Assembly (NCBI GenBank): GCA_030041195.1
Contig: JASHOI010000294.1
Coordinates: 1 to 20,306, forward strand
Reading direction: 5' to 3'
DNA length: 20,306 nucleotides
Source of the DNA: Streptosporangiaceae bacterium
GTDB lineage: Bacteria; Actinomycetota; Actinomycetes; Streptosporangiales; Streptosporangiaceae
This document shows, in pieces, positions 1 through 7,041 of this stretch; positions within the stretch are counted from its first letter, which is position 1; the number at the start of each line of letters is the position of its first letter. A program made the translations under genes and the position numbers. The notes beneath the pieces were generated by a model. It was not told the DNA's origin and ran no database searches. It saw only the letters and a list, made by a program, of their open reading frames with translations.

Positions 1-782
1 ACGTCGCGCGGGACCGTGGCGCGGGCGGCCAGCGCGGACAGCGCGATGGCCAGGGCGGCGAGCAGCGCCGTGACGGCCGCGAACGGCAGCGGGGTCGCCG
101 TCGTGGATGCGCCGTGAGCGGGCCCGAACGCCGCCCCGCCGAGCTGGGTTCCGCCCAGGGTGGTGGCCGCGGTGTACGGCAGATAGGGCTGGGCGGCGTT
201 GAACAGGTCGCCCAGCAGCGACTCGATCACGATCGTCCACACGAACACGCCGATGACCACGGCAAGCTGGGATCTGATCAGCGATCCGAGCGCGACGCCG
301 ATCGCGGCGAGCAACGCTGCGGCCACGACGTGGCCGATGCCGAACCGGGCCAGCGTGGCGTCGCCGGCCGGCACCTGGTATCCACGTGAGGCGGTGAACC
401 CAAGCCCCACGCCCAGCGCGATCAAATATCCGACCAGGCCGAACACCGCGCCGGCCACCGTACCCGCCGCCATCTTGGCGGCCAGGACCCGGTTGCGGTG
501 CGGTGCGGCCAGGTACGTCAGCGTGGCCGTGGAGTGCCGGAACTCGCCGCTGGACACGGTCGCGCCCAGCACCGCCGCCATCAGCAGCGCCCACGTGCCG
601 CCGGCCAGCACCGAGGTGAACCCAGCCACCGTGTTCAGCGGCCCGACGACCTTTCCCGGCCCGGACCGGGACGCCTCGAGCACGCAGAACAGTACGGTCA
701 GCCCGGCACCGGTGGCCAGCAGGCCATAGCTCAGCCGGGTGGTGCGGATCTTGAGCAGTTCGACCCGGATCAGCCTGATCAT
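1..782 (-). CDS. ABC-2 type transporter permease, 3' end cut by window edge
   Basis: This is the membrane subunit of an ABC-2 type exporter, working with the ATPase encoded just upstream; the substrate cannot be told from sequence. Read on the minus strand from ATG at 782-780 it gives about 260 open residues and runs off the left edge, so the last residues and the stop are missing. Visible hydrophobic stretches alternate with short loops: one near the N-terminus after the opening residues MIRLIRVELLKIRTTR, then several alanine/valine/leucine/glycine-rich spans. A loop reading SSGEFRHSTATLTYLAAPHR is typical of ABC-2 permeases (the EFR..T pattern). The ATG overlaps the ATPase stop as ATGA (779-782), so the two are translationally coupled. 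The family is often found beside NarL-type two-component systems, as here. Confidence 0.85.
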   Translation of the reverse strand, partial: MIRLIRVELLKIRTTRLSYGLLATGAGLTVLFCVLEASRSGPGKVVGPLNTVAGFTSVLAGGTWALLMAAVLGATVSSGEFRHSTATLTYLAAPHRNRVLAAKMAAGTVAGAVFGLVGYLIALGVGLGFTASRGYQVPAGDATLARFGIGHVVAAALLAAIGVALGSLIRSQLAVVIGVFVWTIVIESLLGDLFNAAQPYLPYTAATTLGGTQLGGAAFGPAHGASTTATPLPFAAVTALLAALAIALSALAARATVPRD

Positions 783-1489
783 CGGGATGCCTCCTTGGTG
801 AGCTTCAGAAAGGCGTCCTCGAGGTCCCGCCCGCCGGTGGTCAGGTCGGCCAGCGAGGACTGGGCGACGAGGCGCCCGCGGTCGAGGATCACCGCCGAGT
901 CCACGGTGTGCGCGACCTCGGCCAGGATGTGGCTGGACACCAGGACCGTGGCGCCCTCGGTGGCCATGCCGCGCAGCAGGTCCCGCAGCCAGCGGACGCC
1001 CTCCGGGTCCAGGCCGTTGGCCGGCTCGTCCAGGATCAGCAGCTCCGGGTCCGGGAGCAGCGCGGTGGCCAGGCCGAGGCGCTGCCGCATGCCGAGCGAG
1101 AACCCGCCGACCCTGCGGTCGGCGGCCTCGGCGAGCCCGGTGAGCTCGAGCACGTCGCCGATCCGGCTCGGATCCACCCGGGCCGCCAGGGCCTGTATCC
1201 GCAGCTGGTTCCTGGCGGTACGGCCGGGGTGGAAGCTGGACGCCTCGAGCACGGCGCCCACCTGGTGCAGCGGCTCGGCCAGGTCGGCGTACGCCTTCCC
1301 GTTGATGGTGGCGGTGCCCGCGTCCGGCCGCACCAGGCCGAGCAGCATCCGCAGCGTCGTGGTCTTCCCGGCGCCGTTCGGGCCGAGGAAGCCGACCACG
1401 GTCCCGGCCTCGACCGTGAAGCTCAGCCGGTCGACCGCCAGCACCTGGCCGAACCGTTTGGTCAGGCCTTGCACTTCGATCACTGACAT
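779..1489 (-). CDS. ABC transporter ATP-binding protein (ABC-2 exporter)
   Basis: This 236-residue ATPase powers the adjacent permease. Walker A is GPNGAGKTT (residues 36-44), the signature region is FSLGMRQRLG (130-139, the SLGMR variant common in CcmA/BcrA-like drug or peptide exporters), Walker B with the catalytic Glu is LLILDEP (150-156), and the switch His is H187 in SSHIL. The length matches the short form of the family. ATG at 1489-1487 is preceded by a GAGGAG ribosome site at about 1495-1500. The gene comes first in a leftward pair and is divergent from a two-component system, a layout in which the regulator often controls the exporter; that link is inferred. The substrate is unknown, with lipid, antibiotic or peptide efflux all possible. 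Confidence 0.93.
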   Translation of the reverse strand: MSVIEVQGLTKRFGQVLAVDRLSFTVEAGTVVGFLGPNGAGKTTTLRMLLGLVRPDAGTATINGKAYADLAEPLHQVGAVLEASSFHPGRTARNQLRIQALAARVDPSRIGDVLELTGLAEAADRRVGGFSLGMRQRLGLATALLPDPELLILDEPANGLDPEGVRWLRDLLRGMATEGATVLVSSHILAEVAHTVDSAVILDRGRLVAQSSLADLTTGGRDLEDAFLKLTKEASR

Positions 1490-1683
1490 GACATCTCCTC
1501 TCCTGCGGGCTTCAGCGTGCCCGGACCGGTCCCCGGATGTCGTCGGCCGCGAGGACCGTTCCGGGTCGTCTGGCGGAGTAGCCAGCGCCGCCGGCGCTGC
1601 ACCACCTGGGGTAGCCGGGCAGCCGCCGGCGCCATCCCACGGCCGATGCGCGTGACCGGCCGGGGCGCGTAGCGTTCAAGGCG
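1490..1683. promoter_or_regulatory. Divergent intergenic region, ABC exporter / two-component system
   Basis: These 194 bp separate the leftward ATPase start from the rightward kinase start and must hold both promoters unless one is transcribed from elsewhere. I see no convincing -35/-10 pair. The region is GC-rich with several short inverted repeats, including GCGCCGCCGGCGC near 1588-1600. A response-regulator operator would be expected here, but no clear dyad stands out. Confidence 0.35.
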
Positions 1684-2931
1684 GTGAACAGAGCAGTTGG
1701 GCTGGCGGGACGCTGGCCGCGCTGGCGCAGGGCGCAGGCGGGCCCTGGGGCGGATGCGGCGTGGCCTCGCAGCGCGCGAAGCTGGGTGATCGACGCCGCG
1801 ACGGCGGCGGTGGTGATCACCCTGGAGGTGTGCCTCTCCCAGGGGGCGGCGGCGGGCTGGGGCCACGCGGCGCAGCACGCCCCGCCGGGGACGCTGGCCT
1901 ACGTGCTGCTGGGCCTGGGCGGCGCGGCGCTGCTGGCCCGCCGCCGCTACCCGGTCGCCGTCCTGCTGGTCACGCTGGTGACCGCGATCTGGGCGTCGGC
2001 GCTGGGCGCGCGGGTGGTCTGGTTCGCGCTGATCGTGGCGTTCTTCACCGCGGTGCTGGCCAGGCAGCGGGCAGCGGCGATCGGGTCGCTGGTCGTCGGC
2101 TACGTCGCGGCGGTGTGGCCGCCGTGGCTGATCGGCCGGCGCAACCACACCACGGTCACGTTCGCGCTCGCGCTCGCGGCCGGGCTGATCTTCCTGCTCG
2201 TCGTCGCCGAGCTGATCCGGATCAGGAGCCAGCGCGCCGCGGCGCTGGACCGGAGCCGCGCCGAGGAGCTGCGGCGGCGGGCCAGCGAGGAGCGGCTGCG
2301 GATGGCGCGCGACTTGCACGACGTGGTCGCGCACAACATCGCGGTGATCAACGTCCAGGCGAACACGGCCCTGCACCTCATGGACCGCCAGCCGGAACGG
2401 GCCCGGACCGCGCTGACCACGATCAACGAGGTGAGCAAGCAGGCTCTGGTCGAGCTGCGCGCGGTGCTCGGGGTGCTGCGCGACGTCGACTCCGGCGACG
2501 TCACCGGCGCTCCGCGGGCGCCGGCCCCGGGGCTGGCGCGCCTCGGTGACCTGGTCGACAACGCGGCGGCGGCCGGCCTGGCGGTCCGCGTCGAGGAGGA
2601 CGGGCGGCAGGCGCCGCTGCCCGCGGACGTCGACCTGACCGCGTACCGGATCATCCAGGAGGCGCTCACGAACAGCGCCCGGCACTCCGGCGGCTCGGCC
2701 GCGACCGTGCGGCTCGGCTACGGCGACGGCGGGCTGCGCGTCGAAGTGGACGACGACGGCCCGAACCGCCCGCCGGGCCAGCCGGCGCCGCACGGCAACG
2801 GCTCGGGCCACGGCATCGCCGGGATGGCGGAGCGGGCAGCGGCGGTCGGCGGCACGGTCGAGGCCGGGCCGAGGCCGCAGGGTGGTTTCGCGGTCCGGGC
2901 GTGGCTGCCGGTGCGCGGGAGCGGGCATTGA
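1684..2931 (+). CDS. Sensor histidine kinase, NarL/HPK7 type (HisKA_3)
   Basis: This membrane sensor kinase is predicted to phosphorylate the response regulator directly downstream. Residues about 36-180 hold several hydrophobic spans (for example TLAYVLLGLGGAALL, VAVLLVTLVTAIWA and ALALAAGLIFLLVVAEL) with little extracytoplasmic sequence, suggesting sensing in or at the membrane. The dimerisation/phosphoacceptor helix contains RMARDLHDVVAHNIAV, with the phosphorylated His at H212. The ATPase domain has the N-box YRIIQEALTNSARHSGG (321-337) and the glycine box GHGIAGMAERA (376-386). The GTG start at 1684 has only a weak upstream AAGG, so a somewhat later start is possible. The stop TGA (2929-2931) overlaps the TTG start of the regulator. 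The stimulus is unknown; cell-envelope stress would fit the neighbouring exporter. Confidence 0.92.
   Translation: MNRAVGLAGRWPRWRRAQAGPGADAAWPRSARSWVIDAATAAVVITLEVCLSQGAAAGWGHAAQHAPPGTLAYVLLGLGGAALLARRRYPVAVLLVTLVTAIWASALGARVVWFALIVAFFTAVLARQRAAAIGSLVVGYVAAVWPPWLIGRRNHTTVTFALALAAGLIFLLVVAELIRIRSQRAAALDRSRAEELRRRASEERLRMARDLHDVVAHNIAVINVQANTALHLMDRQPERARTALTTINEVSKQALVELRAVLGVLRDVDSGDVTGAPRAPAPGLARLGDLVDNAAAAGLAVRVEEDGRQAPLPADVDLTAYRIIQEALTNSARHSGGSAATVRLGYGDGGLRVEVDDDGPNRPPGQPAPHGNGSGHGIAGMAERAAAVGGTVEAGPRPQGGFAVRAWLPVRGSGH
2917..2921 (+). promoter_or_regulatory. Ribosome binding site that fixes the regulator's TTG start
   Basis: GGGAG lies 6 nt before TTG at 2928-2930, inside the end of the kinase gene. 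It favours TTG over an upstream in-frame GTG at 2901, which would add nine residues with no family counterpart ahead of the IRVALADDQ receiver start. Confidence 0.7.
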
Positions 2932-3593
2932 TCCGGGTCGCGCTGGCCGACGACCAGGAGCTGGTCAGGGCCGGGTTCGCCGCGCTGCTCGACGCCGAGG
3001 ACGACATCGAGGTGGTCGGCGAGGCCGCCGACGGGGAGCAGGCGGTGCAGGTCGCGGCCACCGCAACACCCGACGTGCTGCTGATGGATATCCGCATGCC
3101 ACGGCTTGACGGGATCGAGGCGACCCGGCGGATCGCGGCCAGTCCCGGCCTCGGCGGTGTCCGGGTCGTCATCCTCACCACGTTCGAACTGGACGAGTAC
3201 GTCTTCGAGGGGCTGCGGGCGGGCGCGTACGGGTTCCTGGTGAAGGACACCGACGCCGCGGAGCTGATCCGCGCGGTCCGGGTGGTGGCAGCGGGCGAGG
3301 CGCTGCTGTCCCCGACCGTCACCAGACGCCTCATCGCGGAGTTCGCCTCACGCACCAGGGAGGCGGCCAGCGTGGCCGGCCTGGACGAGCTGACCCCGCG
3401 AGAGCGCGAGGTCGTCGCGCTGATCGCCACCGGGCTGTCCAACGACGAGATCTCCCGCAAGATCTACGTGAGCCCGTCAACCGTGAAGACGCACGCGGCC
3501 AGGGCGATGATCAAGCTACGCGCCAGGGACCGGGCGCAGCTCGTCGTGTTCGCCTACCAGGCCGGCCTGGTCCGGCCCGGCTGGGCCGGGTGA
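2928..3593 (+). CDS. Response regulator, NarL/LuxR family
   Basis: This 221-residue DNA-binding response regulator is the partner of the upstream kinase. The receiver begins IRVALADDQ (acidic pocket D8, D9), the phosphoacceptor is D54 in LLMDIRMPRLDG, and the conserved Lys lies in FLVKDTD. The C-terminal LuxR-type helix-turn-helix reads LTPREREVVALIATGLSN followed by DEISRKIYVSPSTVKTH. Starting at TTG 2928 gives the usual family N-terminus and a TTGA overlap with the kinase stop. Likely targets are the divergent ABC exporter and its own operon (inferred from layout). It ends 24 bp before the convergent surface-protein gene; a 10-bp palindrome GATCGCGATC (3610-3619) is the only structure between them. 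Confidence 0.93.
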   Translation: MIRVALADDQELVRAGFAALLDAEDDIEVVGEAADGEQAVQVAATATPDVLLMDIRMPRLDGIEATRRIAASPGLGGVRVVILTTFELDEYVFEGLRAGAYGFLVKDTDAAELIRAVRVVAAGEALLSPTVTRRLIAEFASRTREAASVAGLDELTPREREVVALIATGLSNDEISRKIYVSPSTVKTHAARAMIKLRARDRAQLVVFAYQAGLVRPGWAG

Positions 3594-3617
3594 CCGGGAC
3601 GGCCGCTGGGATCGCGA

Positions 3618-4922
3618 TCACGTGTCAGGAACATAAACCGCCGTCCAGGTGATCATGACGGTAAAGGTTTGGGAGTGGTCGTCGCTCGATTGCGGGCCTG
3701 TGAGCTCGACGCCTTCTTGCTGAGCGTCATTGTGCAACGCCGCGCAACTGCCCGCGGCGAACTGGGTGTCGCACACCCGGGAACCGGTGAGCCCGAGTTT
3801 GTTCACGTTGCCCGCTGTGAAGTTCTGCAGCAGATACTGATCGTTACCCGGCAGCTTCCCGCTGTCGTTGCCGCACGCGGCAACGGGGTTTGGGCCGATG
3901 TTGCAGAGCGTCCATTGCGTGCCCCCGTCGGAAGGGACCGCATTCCCCCCGCTCACGTCGATGGTCGCGGCGACGCCCGTGTTCGTGACCGTTATCGGGT
4001 AATTACCGCCTGCGCCGGACTTGCCCAGCCAGCAGACGCCGTTCGGGAAGCCGAGCGCGCTCGAGGTGGATGGGACATTGATGCTGGCGTTCCCGCCGGT
4101 GCAGTTGCCGAACGTCGCGGATGACGGTGACACACTGGCCTTGACCAGGGTCGGAACAACATGGAGCTTGATCGTGATGCTCGAACTGCCGCCCGGGGTG
4201 CCCGCCGGCGTCGATGATGCCGTGCTGCAGGCAGCGAGCCCGGCGGCCAAGATGAGGGCGATGGCGGCCCGCACGGGGCTCAGCCGTGCCCGGTTCGGCT
4301 TGACGGCCGACGGCGCGGTCGTCGACGGTCTGTCAATCCGGATCCGTATCCGGAGTCCTGACCCGCGAAATACGAGGACGGCTGCGACTAGCACCAGCAG
4401 CACGCCCAGGATCCACCACATCCACGTGGGCACAACGGGCCACAGGCCCGGTGCGGGCCCCGGCTTCACGCTGAACTCCAGTGGGACGGCAGCGGCCGCG
4501 CCGAAATTGGCCTGGCCTGGTGACATCCCGGCTGATCCGGTCACCACGATGTCGCTCAGGTACCGGCCCGACCGGGCATCGCCGGGCACGACGAGTTGCA
4601 GCGGAATGTGGCCAGCCTGGTTGGGTGAGAGCCGGATACTGGGCCCGGTCATGTGGACCCACGACTGCGGGATAACGTTGCCCGAGCCCGGAGACAGCCG
4701 CTGGACCTGGACCTCGATGGATTCGGCCTGCGTTCCGGTATCGACCACGTATACGGGCGGGAGCGAATAACTGCCACCCGGATGCGCAACGCTTCCCAGG
4801 CGTACTGGCGCGGCTTCCAGTCCGACGCCAATGCTCGCATCCGCCATCGGCGCACAGATGGAGAAGGCAGCAAAGGCGACCGGTACTGCGAGCGATACCG
4901 CCATTACTCGCCGCAGAAGCAT
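3618..4922 (-). CDS. Secreted/membrane-anchored surface protein with internal lipobox-like segment
   Basis: I do not recognise a specific family name. The protein (434 residues from ATG 4922) has an N-terminal signal peptide (MLLRRVMAVSLAVPVAFAAF, probable cleavage after ADA), then an extracellular beta-rich domain of about 130 residues (31-155) that resembles the DUF916/WxL-associated cell-surface type. A transmembrane helix WMWWILGVLLVLVAAVLVF (167-185) follows, then an Arg-rich linker (RIRIRIDRP...RARLSPVR), then a second hydrophobic segment IALILAAGLAAC ending in a lipobox-like LAAC (C232). A Ser/Thr/Gly linker leads into a second domain (about 250-434) with six cysteines (C274, C297, C340, C350, C384, C393), probably disulfide-bonded. 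The positive-inside rule predicts both globular domains outside the cell, joined by a membrane hairpin. GGGAGG at 4931-4936 lies 8 nt upstream and fixes this start over a further-upstream ATG at 5012. Function unknown. Confidence 0.75.
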   Translation of the reverse strand: MLLRRVMAVSLAVPVAFAAFSICAPMADASIGVGLEAAPVRLGSVAHPGGSYSLPPVYVVDTGTQAESIEVQVQRLSPGSGNVIPQSWVHMTGPSIRLSPNQAGHIPLQLVVPGDARSGRYLSDIVVTGSAGMSPGQANFGAAAAVPLEFSVKPGPAPGLWPVVPTWMWWILGVLLVLVAAVLVFRGSGLRIRIRIDRPSTTAPSAVKPNRARLSPVRAAIALILAAGLAACSTASSTPAGTPGGSSSITIKLHVVPTLVKASVSPSSATFGNCTGGNASINVPSTSSALGFPNGVCWLGKSGAGGNYPITVTNTGVAATIDVSGGNAVPSDGGTQWTLCNIGPNPVAACGNDSGKLPGNDQYLLQNFTAGNVNKLGLTGSRVCDTQFAAGSCAALHNDAQQEGVELTGPQSSDDHSQTFTVMITWTAVYVPDT

Positions 4923-4930
4923 GCAGGGAA

Positions 4931-4936
4931 CCTCCC
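4931..4936 (-). promoter_or_regulatory. Ribosome binding site deciding the surface-protein start
   Basis: On the minus strand GGGAGG sits 8 nt before ATG 4922-4920. Translation from this ATG begins directly with a good signal peptide. The longer frame from 5012 would add 30 residues encoded by the AT-rich leader. Confidence 0.75.
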
Positions 4937-5040
4937 TAGCCGTGCATATAACCCTAATGGTAAAGCATAAGAGAAGAAAGAAGAAAGCTCTAAGTACGGG
5001 ATTGCCGCTCATTAACCCATATACAAGGGGAGCATCGGCA
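4937..5040 (-). promoter_or_regulatory. AT-rich leader/promoter region of the surface-protein gene
   Basis: This stretch is strikingly AT-rich against a GC-rich background. It contains several possible -10 hexamers on the minus strand (TATGCT near 4964, TATATG near 4945) and a 19-nt uninterrupted purine tract on the plus strand (4969-4987), which reads as a CU-rich tract in the leftward transcript. No single -35/-10 pair can be chosen by eye. The region lies between the Nudix stop and the surface-protein start, so the surface gene probably has its own promoter here. Confidence 0.45.
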
Positions 5041-5514
5041 TTAGAGCTTCGGCGGCCTGCCGTCCTCGAGGTACACGAACCCGGCGGCGCGGGTGGCGGC
5101 GCTCACCCGCCGCCGGAGCGGGCCGCTGAGCAGCTTCAGCGCGTTGGGCAGCGTCACCAGCCGGTGCTCGGAGATCTCCTCCTCCTGCAGCACGATGCCG
5201 CCGAGGCTGGCGCTCCGGAACGCGCCGCAGTCGAACAGGAACCGCATGCCTCCCGGCCGGCCGGGGCGGGGCCTGCGGAAGTCAACGCACACCAGTCGGC
5301 CGGTGCGCACGTCCAGACCGCACTCCTCCCGCACCTCCCGGCGGCAGGCCTCCCACGGCGTCTCGCCGTCGGCCTCCATGACGCCGCCGGGGATCGTCCA
5401 GCCGGACTTGTAGGTCGGCTTCAGGATCAGCAGGCGGTCCTTGCGGTCGAAGATCAGCGCGCCGGCGGCTGCCGGAATGGCGGGAACAGCCGCGGGGACG
5501 GCGGGAAGGACCAC
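5041..5514 (-). CDS. Nudix hydrolase
   Basis: This 157-residue protein is a cytoplasmic Nudix-fold pyrophosphohydrolase of undefined substrate (nucleoside diphosphate linked to X). The fold starts around AAGALIFDRKDRLLILKPTY. The Nudix box follows: SGWTIPGGVMEADGETPW, then EACRREVREECGLDV, with the catalytic metal-binding REVREE intact. Compared with the usual GG-x-x-E-x-GE pattern there appears to be one extra residue between the glycines and the first conserved Glu (GGVMEADGE). The start is GTG at 5514-5512, with AGGGTGG a few nt upstream. The N-terminal stretch before the fold is short and Ala/Pro-rich. The gene precedes the surface-protein gene, but an AT-rich gap of about 120 bp separates them, so a shared operon is uncertain. 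Confidence 0.88.
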   Translation of the reverse strand: MVLPAVPAAVPAIPAAAGALIFDRKDRLLILKPTYKSGWTIPGGVMEADGETPWEACRREVREECGLDVRTGRLVCVDFRRPRPGRPGGMRFLFDCGAFRSASLGGIVLQEEEISEHRLVTLPNALKLLSGPLRRRVSAATRAAGFVYLEDGRPPKL

Positions 5515-5720
5515 AAAACCACCCTACGGTCAGCGGCTCCGGTCAGCGATGCCGGACGGCCGCCCGAAGCGATGCCGGGCCGGGACGTCCGACTCGCCCC
5601 AGCTTGTGCCGAGAGCGGCCGGCGTGAATAATGCTCGTTGCGGTAGCCAGCGGCCCGGCCGCTCCCGTGGGTCCAGAGACGCGGCCCACCTCTCCTCCCA
5701 TCGAGTGGTGGTGACGACGC
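5515..5720. promoter_or_regulatory. Divergent intergenic region, Nudix / STAS, with a candidate promoter
   Basis: These 206 bp contain no gene that I can support. On the plus strand TTGTGC (5604-5609), a 17-nt spacer and AATAAT (5627-5632) form a plausible housekeeping-type promoter about 85 bp ahead of the STAS gene. The -10 matches TATAAT at 5 of 6 positions and the -35 matches TTGACA at 3 of 6. No strong hairpin is evident. Confidence 0.35.
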
Positions 5721-6122
5721 GTGTCCGAAGAAGGCTTCCCCGTGGTGTGGCTCGACGCAGCGGCGGTGCTCACGCTGCCGGCCGAGATCGACATTGCCAA
5801 TGCCGACCAGGTCCGCGAGGACCTGCTTTCGGTCCTCAATCGCGGCCCGGCCATCCTGATCGTCGACATGGGCGAGACGACGTTCTGCGATTCGGCCGGC
5901 GTGAATGCCATCGTCCGTGCCCACAAGCGGGCCACGGCCAACAACGCGGAAATACGCCTTGTCGCGCGCGAGCCAGGCGTTTTGCGGATCCTGGCCATCA
6001 CCGGGGTGGACCACCTGATAGCCGTCTATCCGACCGTCGCCGCTTCGCTTCCCGGGCCGGGCGCTCCCGGCCGCGACTCCGCAGATCCGGATCCCGACGA
6101 TTGCGCGGCACAGCCGAGCTGA
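5721..6122 (+). CDS. STAS-domain anti-sigma factor antagonist (RsbV-like)
   Basis: This small cytoplasmic partner-switching protein (133 residues) in its unphosphorylated form would bind an anti-sigma kinase and free the sigma factor. The STAS core spans about residues 5-110: VLTLPAEIDIANADQVRED, then AILIVDMGETTFCDSAGVNA. The phospho-acceptor region is DSAG with Ser58, the form common in actinobacterial antagonists. The last 25 residues are Pro/Asp/Ala-rich and fall outside the fold. The start is GTG at 5721, with only a weak ribosome site (GGTGGTGA) upstream. It lies 115 bp before the sigma-factor gene in the same direction, consistent with a shared stress-response module. No RsbW-type kinase gene lies between the two, unlike the classical rsbV-rsbW-sigB order. 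Confidence 0.88.
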   Translation: MSEEGFPVVWLDAAAVLTLPAEIDIANADQVREDLLSVLNRGPAILIVDMGETTFCDSAGVNAIVRAHKRATANNAEIRLVAREPGVLRILAITGVDHLIAVYPTVAASLPGPGAPGRDSADPDPDDCAAQPS

Positions 6123-6177
6123 TGCCGCCGCAGGCGCTTACCCGCGCCGGAATGACGCGGCCACGCGCAGGTCTCAC

Positions 6178-6201
6178 GTTTGAGGCTCGCACGGGGGGCA
6201 G
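6178..6201 (+). promoter_or_regulatory. Candidate SigB/SigF-type promoter of the sigma-factor gene
   Basis: GTTT (6178-6181), 14 nt, GGGCAG (6196-6201). This resembles the GTTT-N14/16-GGGTA pattern known for the SigB/SigF family in actinobacteria, with C replacing T in the -10. It ends 36 nt before the sigma-factor ATG. The same GTTT-N14-GGGCAG recurs ahead of the hydrophobic-protein gene. Autoregulation is the inference. Confidence 0.45.
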
Positions 6202-6237
6202 AACCTGAGCAATGCCCGCCGCGGAGAAGGTGCCATC

Positions 6238-7041
6238 ATGACGGCTTCCACCATCCGGCTGCCCGCCGGCGCCAGAGATCAGAGCGACCAGGCGCTGGTG
6301 CGCCTTGTACAGTCGCTGCCGCGCGATAGCGCCGAGCGCGACGTCGCCTGCGAGCGGCTCGTCGCCCGGTACCAGCCGCTGGTGCGCCACTGCGCCCAGC
6401 GGTACCGGCGCAGCCCGGAGTCGCAGGAGGAGCTGATGCAGGTCGGATACGTCGGCTTGCTCAAGGCGATCAACAACTTCAACCCCGCCGTCGGACGGAA
6501 CCTCGGCGCGTACGCCCAGCCGTGCATCAGCGGTGAGATCAAGCGGCACTTCCGCGACAAGCGCTGGCATGTGCACGTGAAGCGTTCCGTGCAGGAGCTG
6601 CGGCAGGAAATGCGGCAGGCCCGGTCCGAGCTGACCCAGCGGCTGGCCCGGTCGCCGCGCGCCGACGAGCTGGCCACCCACCTCGGGGTCAGCGACGCCG
6701 ACCTGCGCGACGCGCAGCAAGCCGACATGGTGTTCCAGGCAGCGTCGCTGGACGCGCCGCTGCCCGGTGGCGAGGAGGCGGCGGCTCTCGCCGACCTGGT
6801 CGGCGGGGAGGACCCGCAGCTCGAGCACGCGCTCGAGATCCAGTCCGTGCGAACCCACTGGGACGAACTGCCGGCCCGGCAGCAGAAGATGCTGGTGATG
6901 CGGTTCTACGGGAACATGAGCCAGGCCGAGATCGGCGAACGGCTCGGGATCTCCCAGATGCACGTGTCCAGGCTGCTCGCGGCGGCCCTCGACCATCTGC
7001 GCGCCCGCATCGTTGGCCCGGACGCGGGCCAGCGTGTCTAG
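6238..7041 (+). CDS. RNA polymerase sigma factor, SigB/SigF/SigG group
   Basis: This 267-residue group 3 sigma-70 family protein would direct RNA polymerase to stress promoters. Region 2 (about 42-110) contains ARYQPLVRHCAQRY, EELMQVGYVGLLKAINNFNP and AYAQPCISGEIKRHFRDK. Region 3 (about 115-190) includes RSPRADELATHLGVSDADL. Region 4 (205-257) includes LPARQQKMLVMRFYGNMSQ and a helix-turn-helix QAEIGERLGISQMHVSRLL. The ATG at 6238 has GGAG about 8-12 nt upstream. No sigma 1.1 region is present, as expected for this group. The adjacent STAS gene, phosphatases and HATPase protein suggest control by partner switching. Its stop codon overlaps the convergent phosphatase stop by 4 bp (CTAG, 7038-7041). 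Confidence 0.95.
   Translation: MTASTIRLPAGARDQSDQALVRLVQSLPRDSAERDVACERLVARYQPLVRHCAQRYRRSPESQEELMQVGYVGLLKAINNFNPAVGRNLGAYAQPCISGEIKRHFRDKRWHVHVKRSVQELRQEMRQARSELTQRLARSPRADELATHLGVSDADLRDAQQADMVFQAASLDAPLPGGEEAAALADLVGGEDPQLEHALEIQSVRTHWDELPARQQKMLVMRFYGNMSQAEIGERLGISQMHVSRLLAAALDHLRARIVGPDAGQRV

Noticed and set aside
1480..2928. 482-residue minus-strand frame opposite the NarL-type kinase
   Set aside because: Arg/Asp/Gln/Pro-rich shadow frame with no domain. The plus-strand frame has clear kinase motifs.
1..3593. Exporter and NarL-type two-component genes as part of the partner-switching system
   Set aside because: They have their own layout and are separated from the sigma-factor block by the surface-protein and Nudix genes. 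No sequence link was seen.
4272..4274. A separate lipoprotein gene starting at the internal GTG
   Set aside because: The frame is continuous with the upstream half and no ribosome site precedes the GTG, so it is kept as one gene and the alternative is listed as a finding.
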